DNA of 64,000 nt, taken from NCBI GenBank assembly GCA_028285495.1, contig JANQPB010000037.1, forward strand, positions 1 to 64,000. The letters are read 5' to 3'. This stretch comes from Acidimicrobiales bacterium (GTDB lineage Bacteria > Actinomycetota > Acidimicrobiia > Acidimicrobiales > SZUA-35). The translations under genes and the position numbers were made by a program. Under the pieces are notes generated by a model. The model did not search any database and was not told the origin of the DNA. It saw nothing but the letters and a program-made list of their open reading frames with translations. Shown in pieces: positions 33,895 through 42,009 of the stretch (the first letter of the stretch is position 1; the number at the start of each line of letters is the position of its first letter).

Positions 33895-34910
33895 CCGCCC
33901 CGGCTGCGCCGAGCGTTGCCGCGGCGACAACCGCCTTCGAGCGGCTGAGGGCCGGCGATCCGGCGGCGCTCGCCCGGGCCCTGACCGTCCTGGAGACCGA
34001 CGGCGCCGAAGCCGACGCACTGCGCCGGCGGCTCCACGCCCTCGTCGGCTCGGCCGTCGTCGTCGGCGTCACCGGACCACCCGGCGTCGGCAAGTCGACG
34101 CTGGTCGACGCCTACGTCGAGGCGCTCCGGCGTCGGCGGCGGACGGTGGCCGTCCTGGCGGTCGACCCGTCCAGTCCGCTCACGGGCGGCGCCGTCCTCG
34201 GCGACCGGACCCGCATGGGTCAGCACACCTCCGATACCGGCGTGTTCGTCCGCTCGATCGCCTCCCGGGGCCACGTCGGCGGGCTCGCGCTGTCGGTGCC
34301 GGCCATGCTCGATGCCGTCGACGTGGCCGGCTTCGACGACATCGTGGTCGAGGCGGTCGGCGCCGGGCAGTCCGAGGTCGAGATCAGCCGGTTCGCCGAC
34401 GTGACGGTCGTCGTCGGCGCCCCCGGCCTTGGTGACGACGTCCAGGCGATCAAGGCCGGCATCCTCGAGGTGGCCGACGTGCTGGTGGTCAACAAGGGTG
34501 ACCTGCCGCTCGCCGACCAGACGGCCGAGCACCTGCGGTCGATGCTGCGACTCCGGTCGACCGACCGCGTCCCCGACGTGCTGACCGTCAGCGCCACCGA
34601 GCGCCGGGGCATCGACGAGCTCGTCGACGCCGTGGCCGCCGCCGGCCGGGACCGAGGCGAGCCCGGTGCCGGGCCCCGGCGCCGGGCCACCGAGCTCCTG
34701 CGGCAGCGGGCCCTGGCCGAGGTCGAGCGCCGCCTGGCCGGCGATGGCCTCGCCGGTGCGGCGCTGGCCGACCTCGGCGCCGCCGTCCACCGGGGGGAGA
34801 TCTCGCTCGCCGATGCGACCGAGGCGGTGCTGACCCGGTGCGCGGCGATCCGGCCGAGCCAACCGGCCGACGACGGGGGCGACGAGCCCTCGGGAAGGGA
34901 CCAGCGATGA
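33891..34910 (+). CDS. MeaB/ArgK-type G-protein chaperone of the mutase
   Basis: A 339-residue P-loop GTPase. Walker A is GVTGPPGVGKSTLVD. VLAVDPSSPLTGGAVLGDRTRM is the switch I region typical of MeaB, and the Asp/Glu-rich EAVGAGQSEVEISRFAD the switch II region. NKGD is the G4 guanine-specificity motif. MeaB proteins load and protect adenosylcobalamin in acyl-CoA mutases. Its place between mutase and thiolase, with 4-bp overlaps on both sides, matches the MeaH gene of 2-hydroxyisobutyrate clusters. Confidence 0.92.
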   Translation: MTAPAAPSVAAATTAFERLRAGDPAALARALTVLETDGAEADALRRRLHALVGSAVVVGVTGPPGVGKSTLVDAYVEALRRRRRTVAVLAVDPSSPLTGGAVLGDRTRMGQHTSDTGVFVRSIASRGHVGGLALSVPAMLDAVDVAGFDDIVVEAVGAGQSEVEISRFADVTVVVGAPGLGDDVQAIKAGILEVADVLVVNKGDLPLADQTAEHLRSMLRLRSTDRVPDVLTVSATERRGIDELVDAVAAAGRDRGEPGAGPRRRATELLRQRALAEVERRLAGDGLAGAALADLGAAVHRGEISLADATEAVLTRCAAIRPSQPADDGGDEPSGRDQR

Positions 34911-36139
34911 GCCGATCGGCCATGCCCGAGGTCGTCCTCTGCGGCGGCAAGCGCACACCCTTCGGCGACTTCGGCAAGTCGCTCAAGGACGTCCCCGGAC
35001 CCGACCTCGGCGTCCACGCCGCCACGGCGACGCTCGACGCCATCGGCCTCGACCCGGCCGACGTCGACCACCTCGTGTGCGGCAACGTCATGCCGGTCGA
35101 CCAGGGCGGCTACTTCTCGGCCCGGGTCATCGCCCTGAACGCCGGCATGCCCGAGGACTCGCGGGCCCTCAACGTGTCGCGGGCCTGCGGCTCGGGCACC
35201 CAGGCCATCGTCAGTGCGGCCGAGCAGATCCTGACCGGCCACTCCGCCGTCGCCCTGGCCGGCGGCTACGAGAACGCGTCGCGGGCCCCGTACGCCCTGA
35301 CCGAGGCCAGGTGGGGCATGAGGCGGGGCGAGGGTCAGATCGTCGACACCATCGACTACGCCTACCGGGACCCCTTCGACCTCTCGCTGATGGGCGAGAC
35401 GGCTGAGAACCTGTCCGACGAGTTCACGTACGAGCGGGCGGACATGGACCGCTACGCGCTGGAGAGCCAGCAACGGGCGGGCAAGGCCATCGAGAGCGGC
35501 TTCCTGACCGAGCAGATCGCCCCGATCCCCGTGCCGGCCGGCCGGGGCGAGACCAGGCGGTTCGAGGTCGACGAGTTCCCGAGACCCGACACCACGCTCG
35601 ACAGGCTCGGCTCGCTGCGTCCGGTGTTCCGCCCCGACGGCAGGATCACGGCGGGCAACTCGAGCGGCATGACCGACGGCGCGGCCTTCGTCGTCGTGGC
35701 CGAGCGCGGTCGGGCGGAGGCGCTCGGGCTGCGGCCCCGGGCCCGCATCGTCGACTGGGAGGTCGTCGGCGTTCCGCCCCGGATCATGGGCTGCGGCCCG
35801 GTGCCCGCGATCCGGCGCTTGCTCGACCGGCGGGGCCTCGGCGTCGGCGACGTCGACTACTACGAGGTGAACGAGGCCTTCGCCGTTGTCAACCTCCATG
35901 TCGAGCGCGAACTGGGCCTCTCGCGGGAGGCCTGCAACCTCTACGGCGGCGGCATCTCGATCGGCCACCCACCCGGCGCCACCGGCGTCCGCATGACCCT
36001 GACCGCGATGCGCCACCTGGAGACCACGGGCGAGCGGACGTCGATCGTCTCGATGTGCCTCGGGGCCGGCCAGGGCATGGCCCTGCTGATCGAACGACTC
36101 GACCGAGCGCCCGCAGACCGTTTCCGACCGTCGAGATGA
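34907..36139 (+). CDS. Thiolase (acetyl-CoA C-acyltransferase)
   Basis: A 410-residue thiolase. The nucleophile is Cys94 in NVSRACGSGTQA. NEAFAVVN, GGGISIGHPPGATG with its catalytic His, and CLGAGQGMA with the second Cys complete the active site. The usual GHPIGASG and CxGGGxG are slightly altered to GHPPGATG and CLGAGQG. In this operon it would cleave a 3-ketoacyl-CoA formed after mutase and beta-oxidation steps to give acetyl-CoA. ATGA overlap with MeaB. Confidence 0.88.
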   Translation: MSRSAMPEVVLCGGKRTPFGDFGKSLKDVPGPDLGVHAATATLDAIGLDPADVDHLVCGNVMPVDQGGYFSARVIALNAGMPEDSRALNVSRACGSGTQAIVSAAEQILTGHSAVALAGGYENASRAPYALTEARWGMRRGEGQIVDTIDYAYRDPFDLSLMGETAENLSDEFTYERADMDRYALESQQRAGKAIESGFLTEQIAPIPVPAGRGETRRFEVDEFPRPDTTLDRLGSLRPVFRPDGRITAGNSSGMTDGAAFVVVAERGRAEALGLRPRARIVDWEVVGVPPRIMGCGPVPAIRRLLDRRGLGVGDVDYYEVNEAFAVVNLHVERELGLSREACNLYGGGISIGHPPGATGVRMTLTAMRHLETTGERTSIVSMCLGAGQGMALLIERLDRAPADRFRPSR

Positions 36140-36155
36140 GACGAGGAGCCTGACC

Positions 36156-36869
36156 ATGGCCCAGATGACCAACGACCAGATGACCGCCTTCCTCGAACGG
36201 ACCCGCCAGGCGATCCTGTTGACCACGGCGGCAGACGGGCGGGCCAGCGGCGTTCCCGTCTGGTTCGACTGGGACGGGGAGACTGTCCGCATCTTCTCCG
36301 CCGTCAACGCCCCCAAGATCGAGCGCATCACCAACGATCCGAGGGTCTCGGTGCTGGTGACCAACGACGTCGACGAGCCCCCGGCGTGGGTGTCGTTCGA
36401 TGGTCGAGCGGAGATCGAGGCCGACGCCGACGCCCGGACGCTCGCCGTCGACGTGCTCGCCCCCCGCTACTGGGACCTCGACGTGCCCGGCTACCGGGAC
36501 ACCGTCGACCAGTGGCGCCAGGCACCGGCCGGCGCGTTCGTCGTCATCCGGCTCGACCCAGGAGCGGATCCGCTCGAGCGCCTGAGCCCCGTCACGCGGC
36601 GATCGACCGTCATCGCCGCCAGGGTCGCGACCGCATCTTCTCGGCCACCCGCTCGGCCACCATCACGCAGCCGAGATAGGTGTTGCCGGACGGGATGGTC
36701 GGCATCACCGACGCATCGACCACGCGGAGGCCGTCGACGCCGAGCACCCGGCAGTCGGCATCGAGCACGGTGCCCATCGGGCAGGTGCTGGTCATGTGGC
36801 CATAGCTCATCGTGTTGCGCTCGAGGGCGTCGGCAACCGCATCGGGGGCGGCGAGGTCGTGGGGGGTGA
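36156..36869 (+). CDS. Pyridoxamine 5'-phosphate oxidase-fold flavin/F420-binding protein with read-through C-terminus
   Basis: Residues 1-145 form a split-barrel flavin/F420-binding protein (FLERTRQAILLTTAADGRAS, VPVWFDWDGETVRIFSA, DPRVSVLVTNDVDEPPAWVSFDGRAEI), last gene of the mutase operon. From about residue 150 (near base 36605) the frame runs without a stop for 85 Arg/Pro/Ser-rich residues, antisense to the end of the GMC gene. This tail is probably not ancestral: the original stop was apparently lost when the GMC gene was joined here. The core may still fold and act as a deazaflavin-dependent reductase. Confidence 0.7.
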   Translation: MAQMTNDQMTAFLERTRQAILLTTAADGRASGVPVWFDWDGETVRIFSAVNAPKIERITNDPRVSVLVTNDVDEPPAWVSFDGRAEIEADADARTLAVDVLAPRYWDLDVPGYRDTVDQWRQAPAGAFVVIRLDPGADPLERLSPVTRRSTVIAARVATASSRPPARPPSRSRDRCCRTGWSASPTHRPRGGRRRRAPGSRHRARCPSGRCWSCGHSSSCCARGRRQPHRGRRGRGG

Positions 36870-38106
36870 CCGGCGTGCACCCGAGGGCCACGGCCGGGGC
36901 GGACCGCTCCCAGGCAGCGATGCGGTCGAACGCGTGACGAAGCCGGGCCTCGGCGTCGTCCGGGAGGGGTGGTGCGGCGACGACCGGATCCGCCTCCGGT
37001 GTGTCGCCGAGTCGGACCGAGCCCCGGCCACTCGAGCGCAGGAGGAATGCCGCCATCATGAACACCGTCTCGTCCTCGCTCGGCACCGACGCGATCGGGA
37101 AGGCGTGGTAGTCGACGTTGCGTCCGTTCGACGCACCGATCACCAGGACCTGGGCCGGTCCGGCCCTCCCCCCTCTCGGCCCGTCGTGCCGGTACGGGAT
37201 GCCCGGTCCGAGATGGTCGCTCATCGTCTCCCCGACCGGGAGGTCGGCGTGCACGGCCAGGCCGTGCTCGGCCAGATGACCGGCCGGGCCGACGCCGGAT
37301 CGCATCAGCAGCGCCGGCGAGAAGACGGCGCCGCTCGATACGACGACCTCGTCGGCATCGATCTCCTCCCCGGAGGTCAGCACCACGCCGACCGCCCGCC
37401 CGGCCGACACCTCGACCGAGCGGACCTCGGCGCTGGTGCGGACCGTCAGGTTGTCGCGGGCCCGGACGCCGTCGTCGAGATAGGCGAGGCTGGTGGTGAC
37501 CCGCCGGTCGTCATCGTCGATCGTGACGGGGAACACGCCGAGGCCCGGCAGCTGGTCCGGGTCGTTGATGTCGTCGACCACCGGCTCGCCGACGTCGACC
37601 ATGCCGTCGTAGAAGGCCCGCTGGGCTCGGCTGAGCTCGTCGCGGCGCCATCGGCGGACCGGTAGGGGGCCGCCGGCGCCGTGCAGCGGCGTCGAACCGA
37701 AGTCGACGTCCCGCTCGGCTGCGATGAAGGTGCTCACGACGTCGTCCCAACCCCAGCCGTCGAGACCGGACGCCGCCCAACCGTCGTAGTCCTCGGGCAG
37801 TCCACGAAGGGTGGCCAGGCCGTTCAACGCCGAGGTGCCGCCGAGAACCCGGCCCTGGAACATCGGGATGGCCCTCCCGCCGCCGAGCTGCAGCGGCGTC
37901 GGTGCGCTCGGCACCGCTCCGGCCCACGCCGCCGCGGCCTTGGCCGGGACCAGCACGGCGTCGTCGTAGGTGTCGTGGTCCGGGCCCGCTTCGAGGATGG
38001 TCACCCGGACCCCGGGATCCTCGCTCAGGCGGCTGGCCACCACCGATCCGGCGGTGCCCCCACCGACCACGATGACATGACGTTCGACCGTGCTCCCCGT
38101 GCTCAT
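36610..38106 (-). CDS. GMC-family FAD oxidoreductase
   Basis: A 498-residue enzyme related to choline/alcohol dehydrogenases. FAD fold VIVVGGGTAGSVVASRLSE, GRVLGGTSALNGLATLRGLPEDYDGWA (GMC signature 1), SSGAVFSPALLMRSGVGP (signature 2), SYGHMTSTCPMG with the active-site His, and a terminal NTYLGCVMVAERVAEKM. It starts at the ATG at 38106. It is a second, divergent GMC copy relative to 18977-20467. It is convergent with and overlaps the read-through tail of the flavin protein by 260 bp, and divergent from an LLM oxidoreductase across a perfect palindrome. Confidence 0.87.
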   Translation of the reverse strand: MSTGSTVERHVIVVGGGTAGSVVASRLSEDPGVRVTILEAGPDHDTYDDAVLVPAKAAAAWAGAVPSAPTPLQLGGGRAIPMFQGRVLGGTSALNGLATLRGLPEDYDGWAASGLDGWGWDDVVSTFIAAERDVDFGSTPLHGAGGPLPVRRWRRDELSRAQRAFYDGMVDVGEPVVDDINDPDQLPGLGVFPVTIDDDDRRVTTSLAYLDDGVRARDNLTVRTSAEVRSVEVSAGRAVGVVLTSGEEIDADEVVVSSGAVFSPALLMRSGVGPAGHLAEHGLAVHADLPVGETMSDHLGPGIPYRHDGPRGGRAGPAQVLVIGASNGRNVDYHAFPIASVPSEDETVFMMAAFLLRSSGRGSVRLGDTPEADPVVAAPPLPDDAEARLRHAFDRIAAWERSAPAVALGCTPVTPHDLAAPDAVADALERNTMSYGHMTSTCPMGTVLDADCRVLGVDGLRVVDASVMPTIPSGNTYLGCVMVAERVAEKMRSRPWRR

Positions 38107-38187
38107 GCACCGAGTGTGGCGGCCCCTGCGTCGAGCGTCGACACCATGCTGAAGAGTTGAGAAAAGAACCGGTCGCCGGCCGCTGAC

Positions 38188-38201
38188 ACCGGACGTCCGG
38201 T
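38188..38201. promoter_or_regulatory. Perfect 14-bp palindrome between divergent GMC and LLM genes
   Basis: ACCGGACGTCCGGT equals its own reverse complement and lies 18 bp before the LLM start and 82 bp from the GMC start. The size and position fit a TetR- or MarR-type operator that could control both genes. No regulator gene is adjacent, so the cognate protein would be encoded elsewhere. Confidence 0.5.
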
Positions 38202-38218
38202 TCCGTATCGTCGAGCCC

Positions 38219-39229
38219 ATGGCTCCTGAACTCGATCTGCTGATGTTCCCCCAGCCCGGACGGCCCGCCGAGACCGGGGCGATGGTCGAGTCCGCCGGCT
38301 GGGACGGCATCTACCTCGCCGACACCCAGAACCTCGCCCCCGACGTGCACGTCTCGCTCGGGATCATGGCCACTGCGACCGAGCGGCTTCGCCTGGTCAC
38401 CGGCGTCACGAACCCCGTGACCCGCCACCCCGCGGTGACCGCGACCGCGATCGCCACCGTCCATGCGGCCTCCGGTGGTCGGGCCGTGCTCGGGATCGGC
38501 CGAGGCGACTCGTCGCTCGGTTACCTCGGCAGGAAGCCCGCTCGGGTGACCACCTTCGAGACCTACGTCGCCCGGGTTCGAGGCTTCCTCGACGGCGACG
38601 ACGTCGAGCTCGACAGCGGGCTCAGCCGCAACCGGTGGATCGCCGAGCAGGGCCTGCCTCCGGTGCCGATCGATGTCGCCGCCACCGGCCCTCGCGTCAT
38701 CGGCGTCGCGGCCCGCCTCGCCGATCGGGTCACGTTCGCCGTCGGCGCCGACCCCCGCCGTCTCCGCGACGCCATCGCCCAGCTGCGCACCGAACGAGCG
38801 GCGGCGGGCCTCGACCCCGCCGGCATCTCGGTCGGTGCCTACGTGAACGTCGTGGCCAATCCCGATGTCGAGGCGGCCCGCGAGACGGTCCGGGGCGGCG
38901 CCGCCAGCTTCGCCCACTTCTCCGGCATGGCCGGCGCGCCACGGAAGGCCGGCCCGGACGGTGCCGTCTTCGAGTCGATCGGCTCGGGCTACGACATGGA
39001 AGGACATGGCTCGGCGGGGTCGTCCCACGCCGCCTCCCTACCGGACGAGTTCATCGACCGGTTTGCCATCGCCGGGCCCGTCGAGCACTGCGTGGCCCGA
39101 CTGTCCGAGATGGTCGAAGCCGGGGCCGAGCGCCTCGTCGTGGTGCCCGGCTCTCGTGACGCCGACCCCGCCACCATCTTCGCCAACCTCGCCAGCCTCG
39201 CCACCGACGTGCTCCCCGAGCTGCGGTGA
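38219..39229 (+). CDS. LLM-class F420-dependent oxidoreductase
   Basis: A 336-residue luciferase-like protein. ELDLLMFPQPGRPAETGAMVESAGWDGIYLADTQNL, TGVTNPVTRHPAVTATAIATV and RAVLGIGRGDSSLGYLGRKP follow the pattern of 5,10-methylene-tetrahydromethanopterin-reductase-like (Mer-like) F420 enzymes. IAGPVEHCVARLSEMVEAGAERLVVVPGS is the typical end. It may share a pathway with the divergent GMC oxidoreductase. Substrate unknown. Confidence 0.82.
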   Translation: MAPELDLLMFPQPGRPAETGAMVESAGWDGIYLADTQNLAPDVHVSLGIMATATERLRLVTGVTNPVTRHPAVTATAIATVHAASGGRAVLGIGRGDSSLGYLGRKPARVTTFETYVARVRGFLDGDDVELDSGLSRNRWIAEQGLPPVPIDVAATGPRVIGVAARLADRVTFAVGADPRRLRDAIAQLRTERAAAGLDPAGISVGAYVNVVANPDVEAARETVRGGAASFAHFSGMAGAPRKAGPDGAVFESIGSGYDMEGHGSAGSSHAASLPDEFIDRFAIAGPVEHCVARLSEMVEAGAERLVVVPGSRDADPATIFANLASLATDVLPELR

Positions 39230-39330
39230 CCACCGGACGAGGCGGTCGAGTGGTGACCGAGACGCCCGGAACGATGCCGGCCGGAGGGGCCCCCGGCCCG
39301 GGCCCGGCTCCGCTCGATCGGGTTGCGGCG

Positions 39331-40422
39331 TCAGTACTCGATGACCTCGACGGCGAGCATCACCAACTCGGCATCGTCGGCCCGAACGGCTGACACGATC
39401 GCCCCGGGACCGCGCCCGTCCAGCGGGTCGAGGTCGACCTGTGTCACCACCCCGCCGACGACGTCGGCGATGCGGCCAGGTTGCCAACGGCCCAGGAACC
39501 CGTCGCCGGACCCCGACCAACCCGGGGCTCGAAAGCCCGCCGTCGCCACCAGCAGGGAGCCGTCCGCCGACGCCAGGGCCTGGGCCCGACCGGCGTCCAG
39601 CCACCGACCAAGACCACCATGATCGACGGCGCCCCGGCCGACGCACGAAGCGACCCGCTCACGCAACGCCGTGTTCGACCGCCAGGTTCGACGGAACGCC
39701 TCGGCCCGATGATGCGCCTCGGCGCACAACCGCGCCGTGTCCCGCAGCAGCTCCACGTCGTCATCGCCGAACGGCGCATGGGAGCGCGTCTTGACCGCCA
39801 GCAGCCCCCCGACGAACTCGCCCTCGACGAACATCGGCGCCACGGCTGCGGCGAGCACCTCGACGCCCCGACCGGCGAAGCGGCCCTCCTCACCGAACAG
39901 CCCTCGGATCAGGTCTCGGGGCATGTGGTGGACCACGTGCACGTCGCCCGACGCTTCCGCATCGGACCACGGCGCGGCGGTGCGAGCGAAGCCGCCGGCG
40001 ACGGCGATCGCACCAACGACCGCAGCCCGATCATCCGGCTCGGCGGCGTACGACGAGACCGCTTCCAGCAGCCCGCTCTCGTCGTCGACGAGCCGCAGAA
40101 CCGAGGCGTCACCAGGTCGCGAACCGACCAGCGCCGTCGCAGCGTCGAAGCACGGTTGGGCGGTCGCCCGAGTCCGGGCGGCCAGCGTCCTGAGCTCGGC
40201 GAGCCCATCGGCGGCATCGTCGGCCGCCGAGGCCACGGTCGATCGCTCGGGGGATGTCCCGGCGACGAGGTCTGCCCGCCGGTTCACGAACCGCTCGATC
40301 GCCGCCTCGCTGATCTCGTACCGGTTCCCGACCTTGACGGCGACCAGCTCGCCGCTGCGCACCCACCGGTAGGCCGTCTGATAGTGCACGCCGAGCCGGT
40401 TGGCCGCCTGCTTGAGATTCAC
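39331..40422 (-). CDS. Excisionase-type HTH regulator fused to a GAF sensor domain
   Basis: A 363-residue protein. Residues 1-45 are a MerR/excisionase-like helix-turn-helix (NLKQAANRLGVHYQTAYRWVRSG, then VAVKVGNRYEISEAAIERFV). Residues about 75-250 form a GAF domain (VLRLVDDESGLLEAVSSYAAE; GEFVGGLLAVKTRSHAPFGDDDVELLRDTARLCAEA). The last 110 residues have no recognised domain. A GTG start with GGAGG five bases upstream is better than the ATG ten codons earlier. It may be a one-component sensor of a small ligand or redox signal. Its target is unknown, perhaps the siderophore-binding gene upstream of it. Confidence 0.75.
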   Translation of the reverse strand: MNLKQAANRLGVHYQTAYRWVRSGELVAVKVGNRYEISEAAIERFVNRRADLVAGTSPERSTVASAADDAADGLAELRTLAARTRATAQPCFDAATALVGSRPGDASVLRLVDDESGLLEAVSSYAAEPDDRAAVVGAIAVAGGFARTAAPWSDAEASGDVHVVHHMPRDLIRGLFGEEGRFAGRGVEVLAAAVAPMFVEGEFVGGLLAVKTRSHAPFGDDDVELLRDTARLCAEAHHRAEAFRRTWRSNTALRERVASCVGRGAVDHGGLGRWLDAGRAQALASADGSLLVATAGFRAPGWSGSGDGFLGRWQPGRIADVVGGVVTQVDLDPLDGRGPGAIVSAVRADDAELVMLAVEVIEY

Positions 40423-40488
40423 CGAGTCCTCCCGCCGATACCGTAGTGCCACCGGTCGGGCTCGACCCCGGCGGTGGGGCCCGGGGCG

Positions 40489-41688
40489 CTACCGGTCGAC
40501 GAACGGGTTCGGCGAGACCTCGGCGGGATCGACGCCGGCCACGTGGACGAACAGGTCGTCGAGCACCTCGTGCGCAGCGTGGAAGCCCCAGCCGACCCAG
40601 TGCCCGCCGACCTGGAAGGTCTGGTCGTTCTGGACCGCCTCCAGGGTGGCGAACAGCGGGTCATCCCGCAGCGAGGTCCAGGCCGCCTCGTTGGCCTCGT
40701 CGCCGTCGGTGTCGGCCGCCTGGCTCCAGGCGAACAGGTACTCGGCGTCGAGCAGCGCCACCTCCTCGAGCGAGAGGGTGGCGGCGACCGCATTGTCGTA
40801 GATCTCCGTCGCCTCCTCGGCGGTGTAGGCCTGCGACTCGGGGCGGGCCAAGCCGACGTCGGCCAGGATGTCGGTCGAGAACGCGTTGGCCAGTTGCATC
40901 TGGAGGCCGCCGGCCCCTTCGTCGTCGAAGTACCGCACGACGGAGATCTCGATCTGCGACGGATCGCCGAGCAACTCCTGCAAATCGGCGACCCGCTGCT
41001 CGTACTGCTCGATCAGGCCATCGACCTCGGCGGTCCGGTTGAGCAGCTCACCGGTGAACCGCATGTTCGTCTCCCACTCGACGTTCGGCAGCGTCGGGAG
41101 CACCACGGTCGGCGCGATCTCCCGGAGCAGCTCGACCTCCTCCTGTCCGAAGGGCGACTGGACGATGAGGTCGGGCTGCAGGCCGACGAGCACTTCCAGA
41201 TTTGCCGGGAAGCCGACGAATTCGACGTCGCCGGCCTGCTCGTCGGTGTAGGGGAAGTTCCGCTGGTAGATCGACTCGAGGTAGCCGATGGCGCCGGTCG
41301 GCGCCTCCTCGCCGATCGCCAGCATGACCTCGAACGGGGCGGGGGCCAGGGCCGCGATCCGCGACGGGTCCTCGGGGATGCAGACCGGGTCGGTCTCCAA
41401 CAGGTCGTTCTCGAACAGGCGGAACCCGGCCTCACACCCACCGTCCGGGCCCGCATCCTCGGCGGTGTCGTCTGCCGCCGCCTCGTCGGCGCCGTCGGCG
41501 TCCGGGTCATCGGCCTCGGCTCCGGCATCGGTGTCATCGCCGTCGGCACCCGTGTCGTCGGCCGTCTCGGGGGCGGTCTCGGTCGCCGAGCCATCGGTGT
41601 CGGCCGATGCGTCGGTGTCGTCCGACTCGCCACACGCTGCCATCAGCACCGCCAGGGCGACCAGGGGCACCATCCATCGCTTCTTCAT
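40489..41688 (-). CDS. Iron-siderophore-type ABC transporter substrate-binding lipoprotein
   Basis: A 399-residue periplasmic-binding-protein-like lipoprotein. The signal peptide KKRWMVPLVALAVLMAACGE ends at a lipobox Cys. An acidic Asp/Ala/Thr linker follows (residues 20-80). Then come the class III binding-protein lobes of the FepB/FhuD type (PSRIAALAPAPFEVMLAIGE; LVGLQPDLIVQSPFGQEEVELLREIAPTVVL; LAWSQ-like FAWSQAADTD). It captures ferric siderophores or a similar chelate outside the membrane. No FecCD-type permease is next to it, so its transporter is encoded elsewhere. An iron-box-like sequence lies upstream. Confidence 0.82.
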   Translation of the reverse strand: MKKRWMVPLVALAVLMAACGESDDTDASADTDGSATETAPETADDTGADGDDTDAGAEADDPDADGADEAAADDTAEDAGPDGGCEAGFRLFENDLLETDPVCIPEDPSRIAALAPAPFEVMLAIGEEAPTGAIGYLESIYQRNFPYTDEQAGDVEFVGFPANLEVLVGLQPDLIVQSPFGQEEVELLREIAPTVVLPTLPNVEWETNMRFTGELLNRTAEVDGLIEQYEQRVADLQELLGDPSQIEISVVRYFDDEGAGGLQMQLANAFSTDILADVGLARPESQAYTAEEATEIYDNAVAATLSLEEVALLDAEYLFAWSQAADTDGDEANEAAWTSLRDDPLFATLEAVQNDQTFQVGGHWVGWGFHAAHEVLDDLFVHVAGVDPAEVSPNPFVDR

Positions 41689-42009
41689 GTCGTTGGCTCC
41701 GTCCAGCTCGGTCGGGCGCGGGAGTGGAACGAGCGGTCGACCCATCGGGCGCCACCACCTCGCAACCGGACGATCGGCTCCGTCACCGCCGATTCCGGAC
41801 CGGAACGGGATCGAAAGGCATCCCACGCATGTTGTAGTAGGGTTAGTTAACAATTCGGGACTCTAGTCGAACCACCACGGGTGACGTCGAACCGGACGGG
41901 TCGGGAATCCGACGCTCGCCGGTGTGACCACCGCAACCCGAAAACCGGCGCCCCCGGTGAATCAGCGGGCCGTCGTGACGGTTCCCCCTCTGACGGAACG
42001 GAGACCACG
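41689..42009. other. Divergent intergenic region with an iron-box-like site
   Basis: It separates the siderophore-binding gene from an LLM gene. No coding signal. The segment 41836-41855, TAGTAGGGTTAGTTAACAAT, is AT-rich and one arm resembles the DtxR/IdeR box half TTAGGTTAG (7 of 9), while the second arm matches poorly. It lies about 150 bp before the lipoprotein start. Iron control of that gene is plausible but not shown. Confidence 0.35.
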
